Source: Shinella sp. UYSO24
Lineage (GTDB): Bacteria; Pseudomonadota; Alphaproteobacteria; Rhizobiales; Rhizobiaceae
Length of the DNA: 64,000 nt
NCBI GenBank assembly: GCA_902167985.1
Contig: CABHNZ010000012.1
Location: forward strand, 62,001-126,000
Direction: 5' to 3'
Shown here: positions 30,120-39,546 of the stretch, one piece after another
Layout: every line of letters begins with the position of its first letter
Numbering within the stretch: the stretch's first letter is position 1
Notes under the pieces: model-generated
Database searches by the model: none
Seen by the model: the letters and a program-made list of their open reading frames with translations, nothing else
What the model was told of the DNA's origin: nothing
Made by a program: the position numbers and the translations under genes

Positions 30120-30218
30120 ATGGATACCGTACAAGACATCATTCCGCTGATCGCCTTTTTCCTGGCGGTCTACTGGTTCTTTCGCTGGGTGGTTCACGAC
30201 ATGAACCGTCAAGGCTGA
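30120..30218 (+). CDS. Small membrane peptide, 32 residues, function unknown
   Basis: The frame starts MDTVQDIIPLIAFFLAVYW, continues with FFRWVVHDMN and ends in TGA at 30216-30218. It forms one hydrophobic helix (about residues 7-22) with an aromatic border and charged ends, typical of a real single-pass micro-protein. The ribosome site is weak (GAGG, rather far upstream). An exact CtrA box lies 58 bases before the start. I do not recognise a family. Confidence 0.55.
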   Translation: MDTVQDIIPLIAFFLAVYWFFRWVVHDMNRQG

Positions 30219-30411
30219 GCGTGTGCGGCTGAGGCCTGGCGCGATAGGCTGCATCTGAGCAGCCACTGGCGCGTGATTCGCGGCTGATCTTGCACTTGCC
30301 GGTAATCCTTTCTATATCGGCAAGGAATAGCCAGCCTGCCGGCCGATCCCGCGACAGGCTGAAGACACGCACGATGCGTTGTCCTGCCGAGATATTAAGA
30401 GAGCATACCCC

Positions 30412-31607
30412 GTGAACACGCTGGATTTTGACAAGAGCCCGGAAGAAACACGCGTTGTCGTTGCCATGTCTGGCGGCGTCGACAGTTCCGTCGTGGCCGG
30501 CCTGTTGAAACGGCAGGGCTATGACGTGATCGGCATCACGTTGCAGCTCTACGATCACGGGGCGGCCGTTCACCGCGCAGGTTCCTGCTGCGCCGGACAG
30601 GATATCGACGATGCGCGGCGCGTTTCCGAAACGCTCGGCATTCCGCATTACGTGCTGGATTATGAAAAGCGTTTTCGCGAGACCGTCATCAATCCGTTTG
30701 CGGAAGCCTATGCGATGGGTGAGACGCCGATCCCCTGCGTTGCGTGCAACCAGACGGTCAAGTTTGCCGATCTTCTGGCGACCGCCAAGGAACTCGGCGC
30801 CGATGCGCTAGCGACCGGCCATTATATCAGCTCGCGATTGAACCCGGCCTCGCCGGTTCAAGGTCGGCGGGCGCTCTATCGGCCGATTGATGCCGACCGC
30901 GACCAGAGCTGGTTCCTGTTTGCGACGACGCAGGAACAGATCGATTACCTGCGCTTTCCGCTGGGGGCCATGTCCAAGCCGGAAGTGCGGGCGCTGGCGG
31001 AAGAGATGGGGCTTGTCGTTGCCAAGAAGGCCGACAGCCAGGACATCTGTTTCGTGCCGGCCGCAAATATGCCGACATCATCAACAAGGTGAAGCCGAAT
31101 GCGGCGCTTTCCGGCGAGATCGTCCATATGGACGGCCGCGTGCTCGGCCGCCACGAGGGCATCGTGCATTACACGATCGGCCAGCGGAAGGGGCTCGGCG
31201 TTGCAACCGGCGAGCCGCTTTACGTGGTCTATCTCGATGCGCGCTCGCGCCGGGTGATCGTCGGGCCGAAGGAGGCGCTGGATACGCACCGCGTCTATCT
31301 GCGCGACATGAACTGGCTGGGTGACGGATCGCTGGAAGCCGACGCGGCGGAAGGCTTTGCCTGCTATGCCAAGGTTCGCTCCACCCGCCCGCCGGCGCCT
31401 GCCGTGCTGCATTGCGACGAGCGCGGCATCTATGTCGACCTGCAGGTCGGGGAGGCGGGCGTGGCGCCCGGCCAGGCCTGCGTGCTCTATTCGGCCGAAG
31501 GCGCTGACGCGCGCGTCTATGGCGGCGGCTTCATCGAACGCTCGGAGCGGGCTGCCGAGGCGGAAGCCTCGCTGAAGGCGCTGCTTGAAGCGCCTGTGGC
31601 CGCTTAA
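30412..31607 (+). CDS. mnmA: tRNA-specific 2-thiouridylase MnmA (frame broken once)
   Basis: MnmA adds sulfur to the wobble uridine of tRNA-Lys, -Glu and -Gln. Repaired length is 398 residues. The PP-loop SGGVDSS is at about residues 20-26, the catalytic cysteine is in [12 protein letters not shown], and the second cysteine is in [14 protein letters not shown] after repair. The break is near 31062-31064. The GTG at 30412 is preferred: it follows AAGAGAG and gives the usual N-terminus; a TTG further upstream is less likely. The C-terminal beta-barrel ([17 protein letters not shown]) is intact. Confidence 0.94.
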
Positions 31608-31625
31608 GGGCGAACATTCCTCGTT

Positions 31626-32441
31626 TCAGGCCTTGAAGCGGATGTGGCGGCTGCCGCGTGCGATGAGGGAGGCTGCCCGCAAGGCGTCCCTTGGACGCGA
31701 CAGGCTCTGGAGCTTGGCAATGAAGGATGTATCGGTCGGCTCGATCGATGTGGCGAAGCCCATCGCGCGGGATGCGGGTTGAAACTGATCCTGAACGCAA
31801 ACAGCCGGTGTGACCTGGGCTGCGCTGATGGCCCGCGACAGGGCGGCTTCCTCGAACGAGAACATGAAGTAATCGACCGCATTATGGCTTTCGGGCGGCA
31901 TGTCCAAAGCCTTTCGGGCTGCCTGTCTGCTGATGATATAGGCCGCGGTTCCCCATGTGGTCGAGCGGATCTTGTGGACCTGCCTGCCTGCATGGGCGGC
32001 CAGCGGTGCCCGATCCAGCCGGACCCTGACATTGGAGGCCTCAAGCCGGACCAGATCGATGCCAGGCGGGATCCAGCCGTCATCGCTGAGAAATTCGGTG
32101 ACGGCATCCGAGAGGTGGACGTCATCCTCCATGATACAGGTGAAGTTGTGAGGGGATCGCGCTGCAATTTCCCAGGCCCGGCTGTGGCTCAGAAAGCATC
32201 CGATCTGTCCGTCGCTCCACCAGCCATTCCGGTTGCGCGGGCGTTGTGATTTGAAATTCGCCCTTTCATCATCCGTCAGGCCTCGCCCGTCCACGGCATC
32301 CAGGCGAGAGAAATCTACTTCCAATTGTTCAAGCCGGTCTGCCAATATCGCGTATCGCGCCTTATCCTTGGCCAGATTGATCACAATGCAATTGATACTG
32401 TTGCGTGCGGTACGTAACAAAATTTTATGCTCAGGGGTCAT
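31626..32441 (-). CDS. Family 25 glycosyltransferase (LPS/exopolysaccharide type)
   Basis: The 271-residue protein matches GT25: NCIVINLAKDKARY at the N-terminus, the switch region GQIGCFLSHSRAWEIAAR and the acidic motif IMEDDVHLSD (about residue 107). GT25 enzymes add galactose or glucose to LPS oligosaccharides. It is convergent with mnmA, 18 bases away. Together with the transferase at 32915 it flanks an A/T-rich spacer, which may reflect acquired surface-polysaccharide genes. Confidence 0.85.
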   Translation of the reverse strand: MTPEHKILLRTARNSINCIVINLAKDKARYAILADRLEQLEVDFSRLDAVDGRGLTDDERANFKSQRPRNRNGWWSDGQIGCFLSHSRAWEIAARSPHNFTCIMEDDVHLSDAVTEFLSDDGWIPPGIDLVRLEASNVRVRLDRAPLAAHAGRQVHKIRSTTWGTAAYIISRQAARKALDMPPESHNAVDYFMFSFEEAALSRAISAAQVTPAVCVQDQFQPASRAMGFATSIEPTDTSFIAKLQSLSRPRDALRAASLIARGSRHIRFKA

Positions 32442-32914
32442 GACGATCTCGCCGAATAATAAATCAGAAAATACTCAGAGTTATGCGAGCATGTCACACT
32501 GTTTCTCACATATTCTCTTATTTTTTATTATTGTTCGTTGGCTGTGTAATGTAATTGTTCGCAAAGATCGAGAGGCATGACTTTCTTCTTCAAGGTCTTA
32601 TGAGGGAACGTCAGCCGATCTACCCTGGCCCACTTGCCTGTGTTGCGCCGGCGGTGCGTTCGCGGCGTGGCTCGCCACGGTTGCATATCTCTGGCGCGTG
32701 GGATTGCCCCCGGGCGCCACTATGGCGACCATGACGGGGAAGTTCGGTGTCGGTCGCTCATTCGCCTGCATCATCATGGGAAATATTGATCCTGCAGCGA
32801 GTATTGGCGACCGAAGAGACAGAATTAACTCTCCCTGTTAGCTTAAGGTTGTAACTTTAGTTGATCATCCGCTTTATTTCTGAATTACTATGGAAATAAA
32901 TTCGAGAGGCGGAA
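32442..32914. other. Spacer between two divergent glycosyltransferase genes
   Basis: No gene or RNA is recognised in these 473 bases. Both ends are markedly A/T-rich (32450-32570 and 32815-32905), unlike the rest of the window, and probably contain the two promoters. The middle is G/C-rich and featureless by eye. Confidence 0.5.
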
Positions 32915-33733
32915 ATGCAGAACGATATTTTGATCTTGTCTTCACATAGCAGGCCCAAGCTTTCTGCTCCTCTGAACCACAAGATCTATGCTGAGCGGCA
33001 TGGATACAGTTATGTTTTCGATTGCACGCCCTATCCAGTCGTGTCGCCTTTCGATCAGAAGATCCTTTCCATCGTGGCGGCGATGAAGGGCCGGCGGGAA
33101 GAGTGGATCTTCTGGATCGACGATGATGCATATTTCATGAAGCTGGATCAGCCGCTGACCGAGGTGATCGACCGGCACAGCGATGCGAACTTCATCTTCT
33201 GCAGCAGCCCGATCAACAAGTCCGGCCAGCGCACCTATATCAATGCGGGCATCTTCTTCGTTCGAAACACCGCGGAAAACGCGGCAACCCTGCTGAGGGC
33301 GATCGGTCACTCGGGCGCGATGGTTGCCGATTGGTGGGATGAAGACCGGTTCGGGCTCTATACGCGTGCCAATAGCGACCAGGAAAAGCTGGTCTACGAG
33401 TTCGAGACGACCGGCCGGTTTGGTGCCGACGTGATCGTGCTGGAGCACACCGCATTCAACTCGCGGGAATATAATTTTACGGCCTCGTCTGATCAGCACT
33501 TCATCTGCCATCTGGCGGCGGCCGAGCCCAAATATGTGCAGATGAAGAAGATGCAGGACCGTTTCGGCCTGGATCAGTTCCTCCTGCCCAAGGAGAAAAA
33601 CCTCGTCGATGCGAAAGCGTATCGCCTGTCCTTGTTCATGGACGATCAGAAGCCCGTTCCCAAGCCCATGGTCGATCGGGTTCTGGGGCGGGTGCGCAGG
33701 GTTCTCAGATCAGGAAAGACCAAGGCGGCCTGA
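32915..33733 (+). CDS. Putative glycosyltransferase, GT-A fold with DxD motif
   Basis: The 272-residue protein has ILILSSHSRPKL at the N-terminus, then YAERHGYSYVFDCTPYP and the metal-binding motif in WIFWIDDDAYFMKLD (about residue 70). The layout HGY, DxD, INAGIFFVRN, DQ resembles galactosyl-transferase GMA12/MNN10 (GT34-like) proteins. No membrane segment is seen. The substrate is unknown. The start follows GAGAGGCGGAA. It is divergent from the GT25 gene. Confidence 0.75.
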   Translation: MQNDILILSSHSRPKLSAPLNHKIYAERHGYSYVFDCTPYPVVSPFDQKILSIVAAMKGRREEWIFWIDDDAYFMKLDQPLTEVIDRHSDANFIFCSSPINKSGQRTYINAGIFFVRNTAENAATLLRAIGHSGAMVADWWDEDRFGLYTRANSDQEKLVYEFETTGRFGADVIVLEHTAFNSREYNFTASSDQHFICHLAAAEPKYVQMKKMQDRFGLDQFLLPKEKNLVDAKAYRLSLFMDDQKPVPKPMVDRVLGRVRRVLRSGKTKAA

Positions 33734-33983
33734 TTGGCGCTCAGGGCGCCGCAGGGGGCTTCAAGGGGAGGTAAATTGTTCCTTACGTTGCGCTTGGCCG
33801 TGGAGGGGACTTGAGCGGCGCTGAGAGCCCGAACGGTGCGTCTCCGGCTTCAGGTGATCAAGGAGGGTGAGCAAGGGGCACGCTATCGGCGCGTCTTGTC
33901 ATCAGCGCGGCTGATGATGATGAAGCGCGATCTCGCAAGCAGTGTTGCTTGCCGTATCCACAGTGATGTTCTGGAAAGAAGAG

Positions 33984-34060
33984 TGGTAGCGGGAGAGGGA
34001 CTTGAACCCCCGACACGCGGATTATGATTCCGCTGCTCTAACCACCTGAGCTACCCCGCC
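33984..34060 (-). tRNA. tRNA-Met (CAU), elongator type
   Basis: The minus strand reads GGCGGGGTAGCTCAG at the 5' end. The anticodon arm GCGGA-ATCATAA-TCCGC gives anticodon CAT, the T arm contains GGGTTCAAGTCCC, and the 3' end is encoded CCA. All arms pair, with G1-U72 as a wobble pair. The first pair and sequence fit the elongator methionine tRNA of Rhizobiales rather than the initiator or the lysidine-modified tRNA-Ile. Confidence 0.95.
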
Positions 34061-34192
34061 ACAAGGGCCGTTGTCGTGTGCGGCCCGTTTGGATGTGCGG
34101 CTTATAAAGCGACCGTCACCAAAGTGTCAAGCGTGTCGGAACAGAAAAAAGAGAGAGTTTCCACAGGGGCCGTTTTCCTGCTCCAGAACGCG

Positions 34193-34214
34193 AAAAAGCC
34201 GGCTTGCGCCGGCT
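34193..34214 (-). terminator. Terminator after the cell-wall hydrolase gene
   Basis: On the minus strand AGCCGGC, GCAA, GCCGGCT is followed by TTTTTC. It lies about 35 bases after the hydrolase stop and before tRNA-Met. Confidence 0.8.
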
Positions 34215-34248
34215 CCATCTCTTGGAAAATATTCGATTTTCCGTGTCC

Positions 34249-35130
34249 TCAGTCTTCGATCGGCCGCATCGTCCAGTCGGCTGTCGGGCGCGGCGACATG
34301 ATCGTCTGCGGGCGCGAAGCATAGGCGGTCTGGTTCGACTGTGCCGATGCCTGGGCGCTGTAGCCGCCCGTTGCATATTGCGGGCGCGGTGTCGGGATCG
34401 GGGCAACCAGAGCCATCATCTCGCTGCTTGCGCCGTCATCCGCAGACGCGGTCAGGATCGGCGTCGTGGCGATATCCTGCGGGCGCGGCATGATCGGCGT
34501 GAACGGCTCGTTGGCGTGGTCATCGACAAAGCTCAGGACGTAGGCGGTCGCCGGCATCGGGGCGGGCGTCTGCAGTTCGCCGTCTTCGTCACGCTTCTCG
34601 TAGAATTTGTTGCCGCCGGCGACTGCCGTGTAATGCATGTTCTTGTAGGGGAAGCGCAGACCATCGGTATGGAAGTACATGGCTTCCTGCACTTCGGGGC
34701 TGCGCTGGCCCTTGACCAGAATGGCATCGGCAGCCGTTTCGAGTTCCGGTGCGGTTGCCTCGTTCATCTTGCGGGTCGCAACGCCCGGCGCGAACTGCTT
34801 TTCCTGGGTGACGACGCCGCAGATGGTCTTCGGATAGATGCCGGAGGTCAGGCGGTTCATGATGACGGTGCCAACCGCCATGAAGCCCTGATAGCTCGAA
34901 CGGTTGGATTCGAAATACATGGCGCGCTTCAGGCAGTCGCGATCCGATGAATTATAGCTGAAAACTTCCTTGGGCTTGCCCTGCTCCTTGGTGGGCAGTG
35001 CCTTGGCCACTCTGGCGTCTTTGACGGACGGGCCTTTGGCGGCCATCTCCGTCGAGGTGCATCCCGTCAGCGCCATTGCGCCGAGAAGAAAGACCGTCGA
35101 ACGACGAAAGGCCTTGTCGGTCAGCGTCAT
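34249..35130 (-). CDS. SleB-type cell wall hydrolase, lipoprotein
   Basis: The 293-residue protein has a lipoprotein signal (STVFLLGAMALTGC; lipobox LTGC at residues 21-24). Its Hydrolase_2/SleB domain (DCLKRAMYFESNRSSYQGFM, AVGTVIMNRLTSGIYPKTIC, about residues 65-185) includes the family glutamate in YFESN. A proline-rich disordered C-terminus follows. SleB-type enzymes cut peptidoglycan. A terminator follows, and tRNA-Met is next on the same strand. The gene is intact. Confidence 0.85.
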   Translation of the reverse strand: MTLTDKAFRRSTVFLLGAMALTGCTSTEMAAKGPSVKDARVAKALPTKEQGKPKEVFSYNSSDRDCLKRAMYFESNRSSYQGFMAVGTVIMNRLTSGIYPKTICGVVTQEKQFAPGVATRKMNEATAPELETAADAILVKGQRSPEVQEAMYFHTDGLRFPYKNMHYTAVAGGNKFYEKRDEDGELQTPAPMPATAYVLSFVDDHANEPFTPIMPRPQDIATTPILTASADDGASSEMMALVAPIPTPRPQYATGGYSAQASAQSNQTAYASRPQTIMSPRPTADWTMRPIED

Positions 35131-35442
35131 TGATGTCCCCGCGATAAAATTTCTGAATCAGCAACCCCGTGAAAGCTTATGCCATGAGAATTGTTACGGG
35201 TCAAACATTCCGTGATGACTGAGGGCCTGTGAGGAATATTATTTCTCTGTGGTATTCCTGTTGCATGGCCGTGCAGAAATGGGACGGTAAAATTCCCGCG
35301 ATTCGGGGGGCTTTTTTGCCCAAGCACCTACAGCTCAGAATTGCTCCTTGCGTCTCTGAAAAGCTTCTGGTTTCACGCTTTGGGCGGCCTGATAAGGCGG
35401 CAGCGAGCCCGCGTCACACGGCGGCTTGCCGCGGGATGGATG
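35131..35442. other. Spacer upstream of the cell-wall hydrolase gene
   Basis: No coding frame with convincing composition lies in these 312 bases. The part next to 35131 is A/T-rich and probably contains the hydrolase promoter. A run of G followed by six T (about 35307-35320) is conspicuous, without a clear stem. Confidence 0.45.
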
Positions 35443-35745
35443 TCAGCGACGGGTCCGCCGGCGTTCATCGAGGGTGATATGTAGCATGCGGATCAGATCT
35501 GCGGCATCCAGCATGGCGCGCACACAGGTCTCGTCCGGCTGGTCGTCGGCATGGCTGCCGATGGTGAAAATGTCGATCACCAGATCGCGTTCGTGGGGAG
35601 AGGGGGCAATGCCGGTCTCCATCCGCATTTCACGGATCGCTTCGTCGGCACGCTCTATGAGGCGGCGCCGCTGGATGTGGTCGACGCGGTCTATGTGGTT
35701 TGCCGCACGCATCAGTTCGGTAATCAGATCTGTCGCTATCGTCAT
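35443..35745 (-). CDS. Hypothetical protein, 100 residues
   Basis: The frame begins MTIATDLITELMRAANHIDR and continues with strongly charged, helix-prone sequence (RRRLIERADEAIREMRMETG), ending in arginines. No signal peptide, membrane segment or known motif is seen. The ATG has AGGGGAGG upstream, and codon use looks like that of its neighbours. I do not recognise the family; a small regulatory or structural protein is possible. Confidence 0.65.
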   Translation of the reverse strand: MTIATDLITELMRAANHIDRVDHIQRRRLIERADEAIREMRMETGIAPSPHERDLVIDIFTIGSHADDQPDETCVRAMLDAADLIRMLHITLDERRRTRR

Positions 35746-35902
35746 GGTGCAAGCCTCCCCTCATGCAGATCCCAAGCTATGCGCGCTTCCGGCGATTTTG
35801 CAACAGGTCGGGGCGCGGTGACGGGTGCGAGCGTGGGCAACAGCCATAAGCGGTGGCCGGATGGTTCCGGCCACCGTTTATGGGATGAGTTCGGCTGCCG
35901 GA

Positions 35903-37272
35903 TCAGGCGTATTGCCCGCGCACGGTTTCCTCAAGGCCGAGAGAGGCGGTGAGGAGGCTTTCGTCCTTGCCGGCGGGGGCCGACAGGAGGAAGCCGACGG
36001 GCATGGCGGCCTCGCCGGTGCCGCAGGGGATGGAGACGCCGCACCAGTCGAGGAAATTGCCGAAGCCGGTGTTGCGCAGCGTCTTGCCGTTGGTGGCGAA
36101 GAAGAGGTCGTCATCGGCCTTCAGCGGCGCGATCGGCGGCGCTACATGGGCAACGGAAGGGAAGGCGACGAAGCGGTTGCCGATCTGCGCTTCGGTTGCC
36201 GCCGTCATGCGGGCGCGGGCGCGATGATGGCGAGATAGTCGGCGGTGGTCGTCCTCTCGCCGAGCCGGGTGCGGACAACCACGCGGGGATCGATCTCGCC
36301 GGCATGCTCGCTGGCGAGAAGCTCGCGGTGCAGGGCGAAGGCCTCCGCCGTGACCATCGGGCCGTATTTCGCCATCAGCTGCGGCAGTCCGTCGAAGGCG
36401 GGGAAGGCTTCGCGGGTGATCTGCGCGCCGGCTGCGGCCAGCCGCTCGATCGCGCCTTCAAAAGCGTCGATCACGCCCGGTTCGGCACCATCGAATACGC
36501 CATTCTCGGGAATGACGATCTGAAGCTTTTCGACCGGGCTGCGTTCGATCAGCGGGGCGGCGAGGCCGCGCATGGCGGCATCCACCCAGACGGCATCCTG
36601 AACGGAGCGGCAGAGGGGGCCGAGCGAATCGAGGCTCCTTGCGAGCGGATAGACGCCGTCCATGGCGTAGCGGCCGCGGGTCGCCTTATAGCCGACAATG
36701 CCGTTGAAGGCTGCGGGAATGCGGATCGAGCCACCGGTATCGGTGCCCATGGCGACAGGCACGAGACCGGCCGCCACCGAGACGCCGGCGCCAGACGACG
36801 AGCCGCCGGGAATGCGCGGCACGTCACGCGAGCGCGGGTTTTCCGGCGTGCCGTAATGCGGATTGATGCCGATGCCGGAAAAGGCGAATTCGCTCATATT
36901 GGTGCGGCCGACGGCGATCATGCCGGCCTGTTTCAACAGGTCGACGACGGCGGCATCGGCCTTTGCCGGCGCGTCCTTTTTCAGGACCGTCGAGCCGGCG
37001 GTCGTGACCATGCCTTCCAGCGCAAAGAGATCCTTCCAGGCGATCGGAATGCCGTCGAGAATGCCCAGCGCCCGGCCGTCGCGGTAACGGGCGGCAGAGG
37101 CTTCGGCCTCCTTCATGGCACGCTCCTTCGTCAGCGAGATGAAGACGGATTTGTCCGGATGGCGTTCGATGGCGTCGAAGACCTGTTCGGCAATCTCGAC
37201 CGGTGTGGTTTCACCGAACTGGAGGAGGGCGGAGAGGCTGGCGATCGACATCGCTCCGAAATTCCGTGACAC
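35903..37272 (-). CDS. Amidase signature family protein (frame broken once)
   Basis: The Ser-cisSer-Lys triad is visible: lysine in GIPIAWKDLFALEG (about residue 78), cis-serine in PGGSSSGAGVSVAAG and the nucleophile in MGTDTGGSIRIPA (about residue 178). Repair near 36217-36222 joins YLAIIAARARMTAATEAQIG and gives about 456 residues. The family hydrolyses amides, and GatA is one member. No gatB or gatC gene is adjacent, so this is more likely a catabolic amidase. Substrate unknown. Confidence 0.85.
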
Positions 37273-37478
37273 GATGCTGCTCCTTAAATTGCGACTGAGA
37301 ATGAGGGCGTTTCGAAAATCGTTTCACTCAGGTGTAACGGATATTTTTGCCGAGGCTAGAACGAAACATTGATTTGATGACGGCCGAGGCTTGATTGCGT
37401 CTCGCATTGCTTCACATGAGCGGGTAGCAATGCGGCCTTGCGCGCCGCGCTCGACAATTCCGTTTCAGGACCACGCTG

Positions 37479-37814
37479 ATGCCCCTCTCTCCGTCCGTTA
37501 TCCGTTCCATCCGGCTTGCCTGCCTTGCCGGCCTTGTGCTCCTGCCATTGGCCGGCTGCTCCGTCAGCGGCGACAGGCCTTTGCCGGATTATCAGCTCGG
37601 GGCCGATCTTCCCCCGATCCCCGGCAGCATCACTTACAATGGCCAGCCGCGCACCAAGCTCACCAAGGCGCCGATCGGATCGACCTTCGAGCACGAGTTC
37701 CGCAGTCAGGACGGTCTTCTGGTGCATGAGACCTATATGATCCAGCCGGATCGCAGCCTGAAGATCCTCAGCCGCCGGGTGTTCCGCACGCCGTTCGGCA
37801 ATGACGATCCGTGA
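37479..37814 (+). CDS. Small lipoprotein of unknown function
   Basis: The 111-residue protein has a signal peptide and lipobox (LACLAGLVLLPLAGCSVSG; C at about 27). The mature part (YQLGADLPPIPGSITYNGQP, then VHETYMIQPDRSLKILSRRV) has no recognised domain. It would be anchored by lipid at the periplasmic side. Its stop is followed at once by three 14-bp tandem repeats, each ending in a stop codon. Confidence 0.7.
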   Translation: MPLSPSVIRSIRLACLAGLVLLPLAGCSVSGDRPLPDYQLGADLPPIPGSITYNGQPRTKLTKAPIGSTFEHEFRSQDGLLVHETYMIQPDRSLKILSRRVFRTPFGNDDP

Positions 37815-37856
37815 GGGGCGCTGCTTAAGGGGCGCTATTTGAGGGGCGCTGCATGA
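37815..37856 (+). repeat. Three 14-bp tandem repeats after a stop codon
   Basis: The units GGGGCGCTGCTTAA, GGGGCGCTATTTGA and GGGGCGCTGCATGA follow the lipoprotein TGA directly. Each unit ends in a stop trinucleotide, as does the gene before them (CCGTGA). They look like degenerate copies of the gene end. Confidence 0.85.
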
Positions 37857-37893
37857 GGCGTCAGCCGGGCAGGCTCTCCGGGATTGATGTGCC

Positions 37894-38751
37894 CTAGTCT
37901 TCCGGCCGAAGCGCCTGCCAGGCCCGTTCGGTCGCGGGTGCCTCGTCGGTGGTGATCTGGTCGGGCTTCAGTCGCATCAAGGCGTTGAAGGCTTCTGCCT
38001 CTTCCCTGTCGAAACCGGCCGGGGTTTTCAGGGTGAATGTCCAGGCATCCACCGCGATGCCGAGATCGCGGGACAGAGCGACGAGATCGAGACCGTGGTC
38101 ATTGGCGGCCAAAAGCAGCTGCCAGGCGAGATAGACGGTATCCGGTTCGGTTTTTCCCTTCAGGTCGGCGACAAGCTGCCGCTCGACGGAGGCGGGGCCT
38201 TCGCTTGTGAGGATGCTTCTCAGCCTGTCGGTCGGGTCGATGCCGCGGCGCAGATCGGGCAGCGCCTTACGGACGGCGACGATGAGGTCAAGATCGCGGC
38301 CGCTGACGATGATCTTTCGCCCGGCGCCGGCGAAGTGATGGCGCAGATGCTCGATGCCGCGGACGCCGATCGCCTCCAGCTTGTCCTTCATGTCGAACTG
38401 CAAAAGCGCCTCGGGGTGCGCCTCGGGCAGCATCCCGGCCAGTTCTTCGCTCAGAATGGGCGGTGTGCCGCCGCTTTTCATCAACGTGGCGCGGATCTCG
38501 TCGGCCGTTCTTTGGCGTACCGGGCCGTGGCCGGAGGTTTCGCCTTCAAGCACGGGATCATGCAGCACGGCAAAGCCGTGATCGGCGCGAACCCTGAGGT
38601 CGAGTTCCATCGAGGCGCCGAGCAGAAAGCCGTCCGCCATGACCTTGCGGCCGAAAAGCGGGTCGGTCAGCCGGCGGCGCAGGCGGTGCCATTTGAGGCG
38701 TGTCCGGTGGCCGGCGGCATCGATCGCAAGGCCGTCGAAATCATCATTCAT
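37894..38751 (-). CDS. Glycerophosphodiester phosphodiesterase-like protein
   Basis: The 285-residue protein shows the PLC-like/GDPD features ASMELDLRVRADHGFAVLHD (metal-binding E and D, catalytic H at about residue 64) and the terminal TLKTPAGFDREEAEAFNALM, LKPDQITTDEA. The usual N-terminal HRG motif of bacterial GDPD is not visible, so activity is uncertain. The ATG at 38751 is preferred; upstream in-frame codons add an unrelated arginine-rich tail. Family members release glycerol-3-phosphate from deacylated phospholipids. Confidence 0.7.
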   Translation of the reverse strand: MNDDFDGLAIDAAGHRTRLKWHRLRRRLTDPLFGRKVMADGFLLGASMELDLRVRADHGFAVLHDPVLEGETSGHGPVRQRTADEIRATLMKSGGTPPILSEELAGMLPEAHPEALLQFDMKDKLEAIGVRGIEHLRHHFAGAGRKIIVSGRDLDLIVAVRKALPDLRRGIDPTDRLRSILTSEGPASVERQLVADLKGKTEPDTVYLAWQLLLAANDHGLDLVALSRDLGIAVDAWTFTLKTPAGFDREEAEAFNALMRLKPDQITTDEAPATERAWQALRPED

Positions 38752-38988
38752 CGTTTCATCCTGATGGGCTGGCGGTCCGGCAATGCTTTCGGCGCGGCGC
38801 GCCGGGTGCGTCACATACGGTTCTGGCAGGCGGTGCCCGATTTGACCAGAAGGCAAAAGCCTGAGCGCGGTCACAGCATTATGACAGCAGGGCGAGGCAG
38901 ATTGCCGCGCGGCTTGTCGTCATCTTTGCCGGCGGCCCGTGGGGGACTAGTTATGGGCCAGTCGAGGGTCGTTTGGAGGAGTGACGGG

Positions 38989-39381
38989 ATGGCGCAGGAT
39001 TTGAGGCATGAGTTCGGGCACAATGGCAAGCAGGCCGCCGCCTCGCACATGCCCGCTCTGCTCGGACGCTGCCCGCGTTGTGGCGACGGACTTCTCTTTG
39101 ACGGGTTTCTGAAGCTTCGCACCCATTGCGAGGCCTGCGGTCTGGATTACGGCTTTGCGGAGCCGCATGAGGGGCCCGCCGTGCTTTTCATCTGCCTTGC
39201 CTGTGTGCCGAGTGCCGCCTTTGCCGTCGGCTTCGAGACCTTTTTCACGCCACCGCTGTGGCAGCATCTGCTGACCTCCCTGCCGCTCCTGTTTCTGACG
39301 GCGTTTCTGCCGCTGCGGCCACTGAAAGCCCGATGGGTGATGCGGCGATATCGGGAACGCTGTGGGCGGGCCAAGGCCTGA
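38989..39381 (+). CDS. DUF983 family membrane protein with zinc-ribbon motif
   Basis: The 130-residue protein has two CxxC pairs (RCPRCGDGLLF and HCEACGLDYGF, about residues 27-52) followed by two membrane helices (about 60-80 and 90-108). This is the DUF983 layout, common in alphaproteobacteria and often near respiratory or cytochrome genes. Function is unknown. The ATG at 38989 follows GGAGGAG; an ATG at 38953 is possible but lacks such a site. Confidence 0.8.
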   Translation: MAQDLRHEFGHNGKQAAASHMPALLGRCPRCGDGLLFDGFLKLRTHCEACGLDYGFAEPHEGPAVLFICLACVPSAAFAVGFETFFTPPLWQHLLTSLPLLFLTAFLPLRPLKARWVMRRYRERCGRAKA

Positions 39382-39546
39382 ACAGCATCTGCCGAGATCA
39401 GGGCGTTCCGTTCGATTTTTGAACATATCTGCCGCGCTCTGCGCGAGTGGCCCGAATGATGGAGCAAAGGCGGCGCTCGGGGAGGCTTGGCGAGGAACAA
39501 TTCTGCGCTTCATTCATTCGCTCATGACACTTCAATGGAGATGACC

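Noticed and set aside
33836-34027. Apparent 63-codon gene ending in GEGLEPPTRGL
   Set aside because: Its end is the antisense of tRNA-Met; this peptide is a well-known false prediction across tRNA genes.
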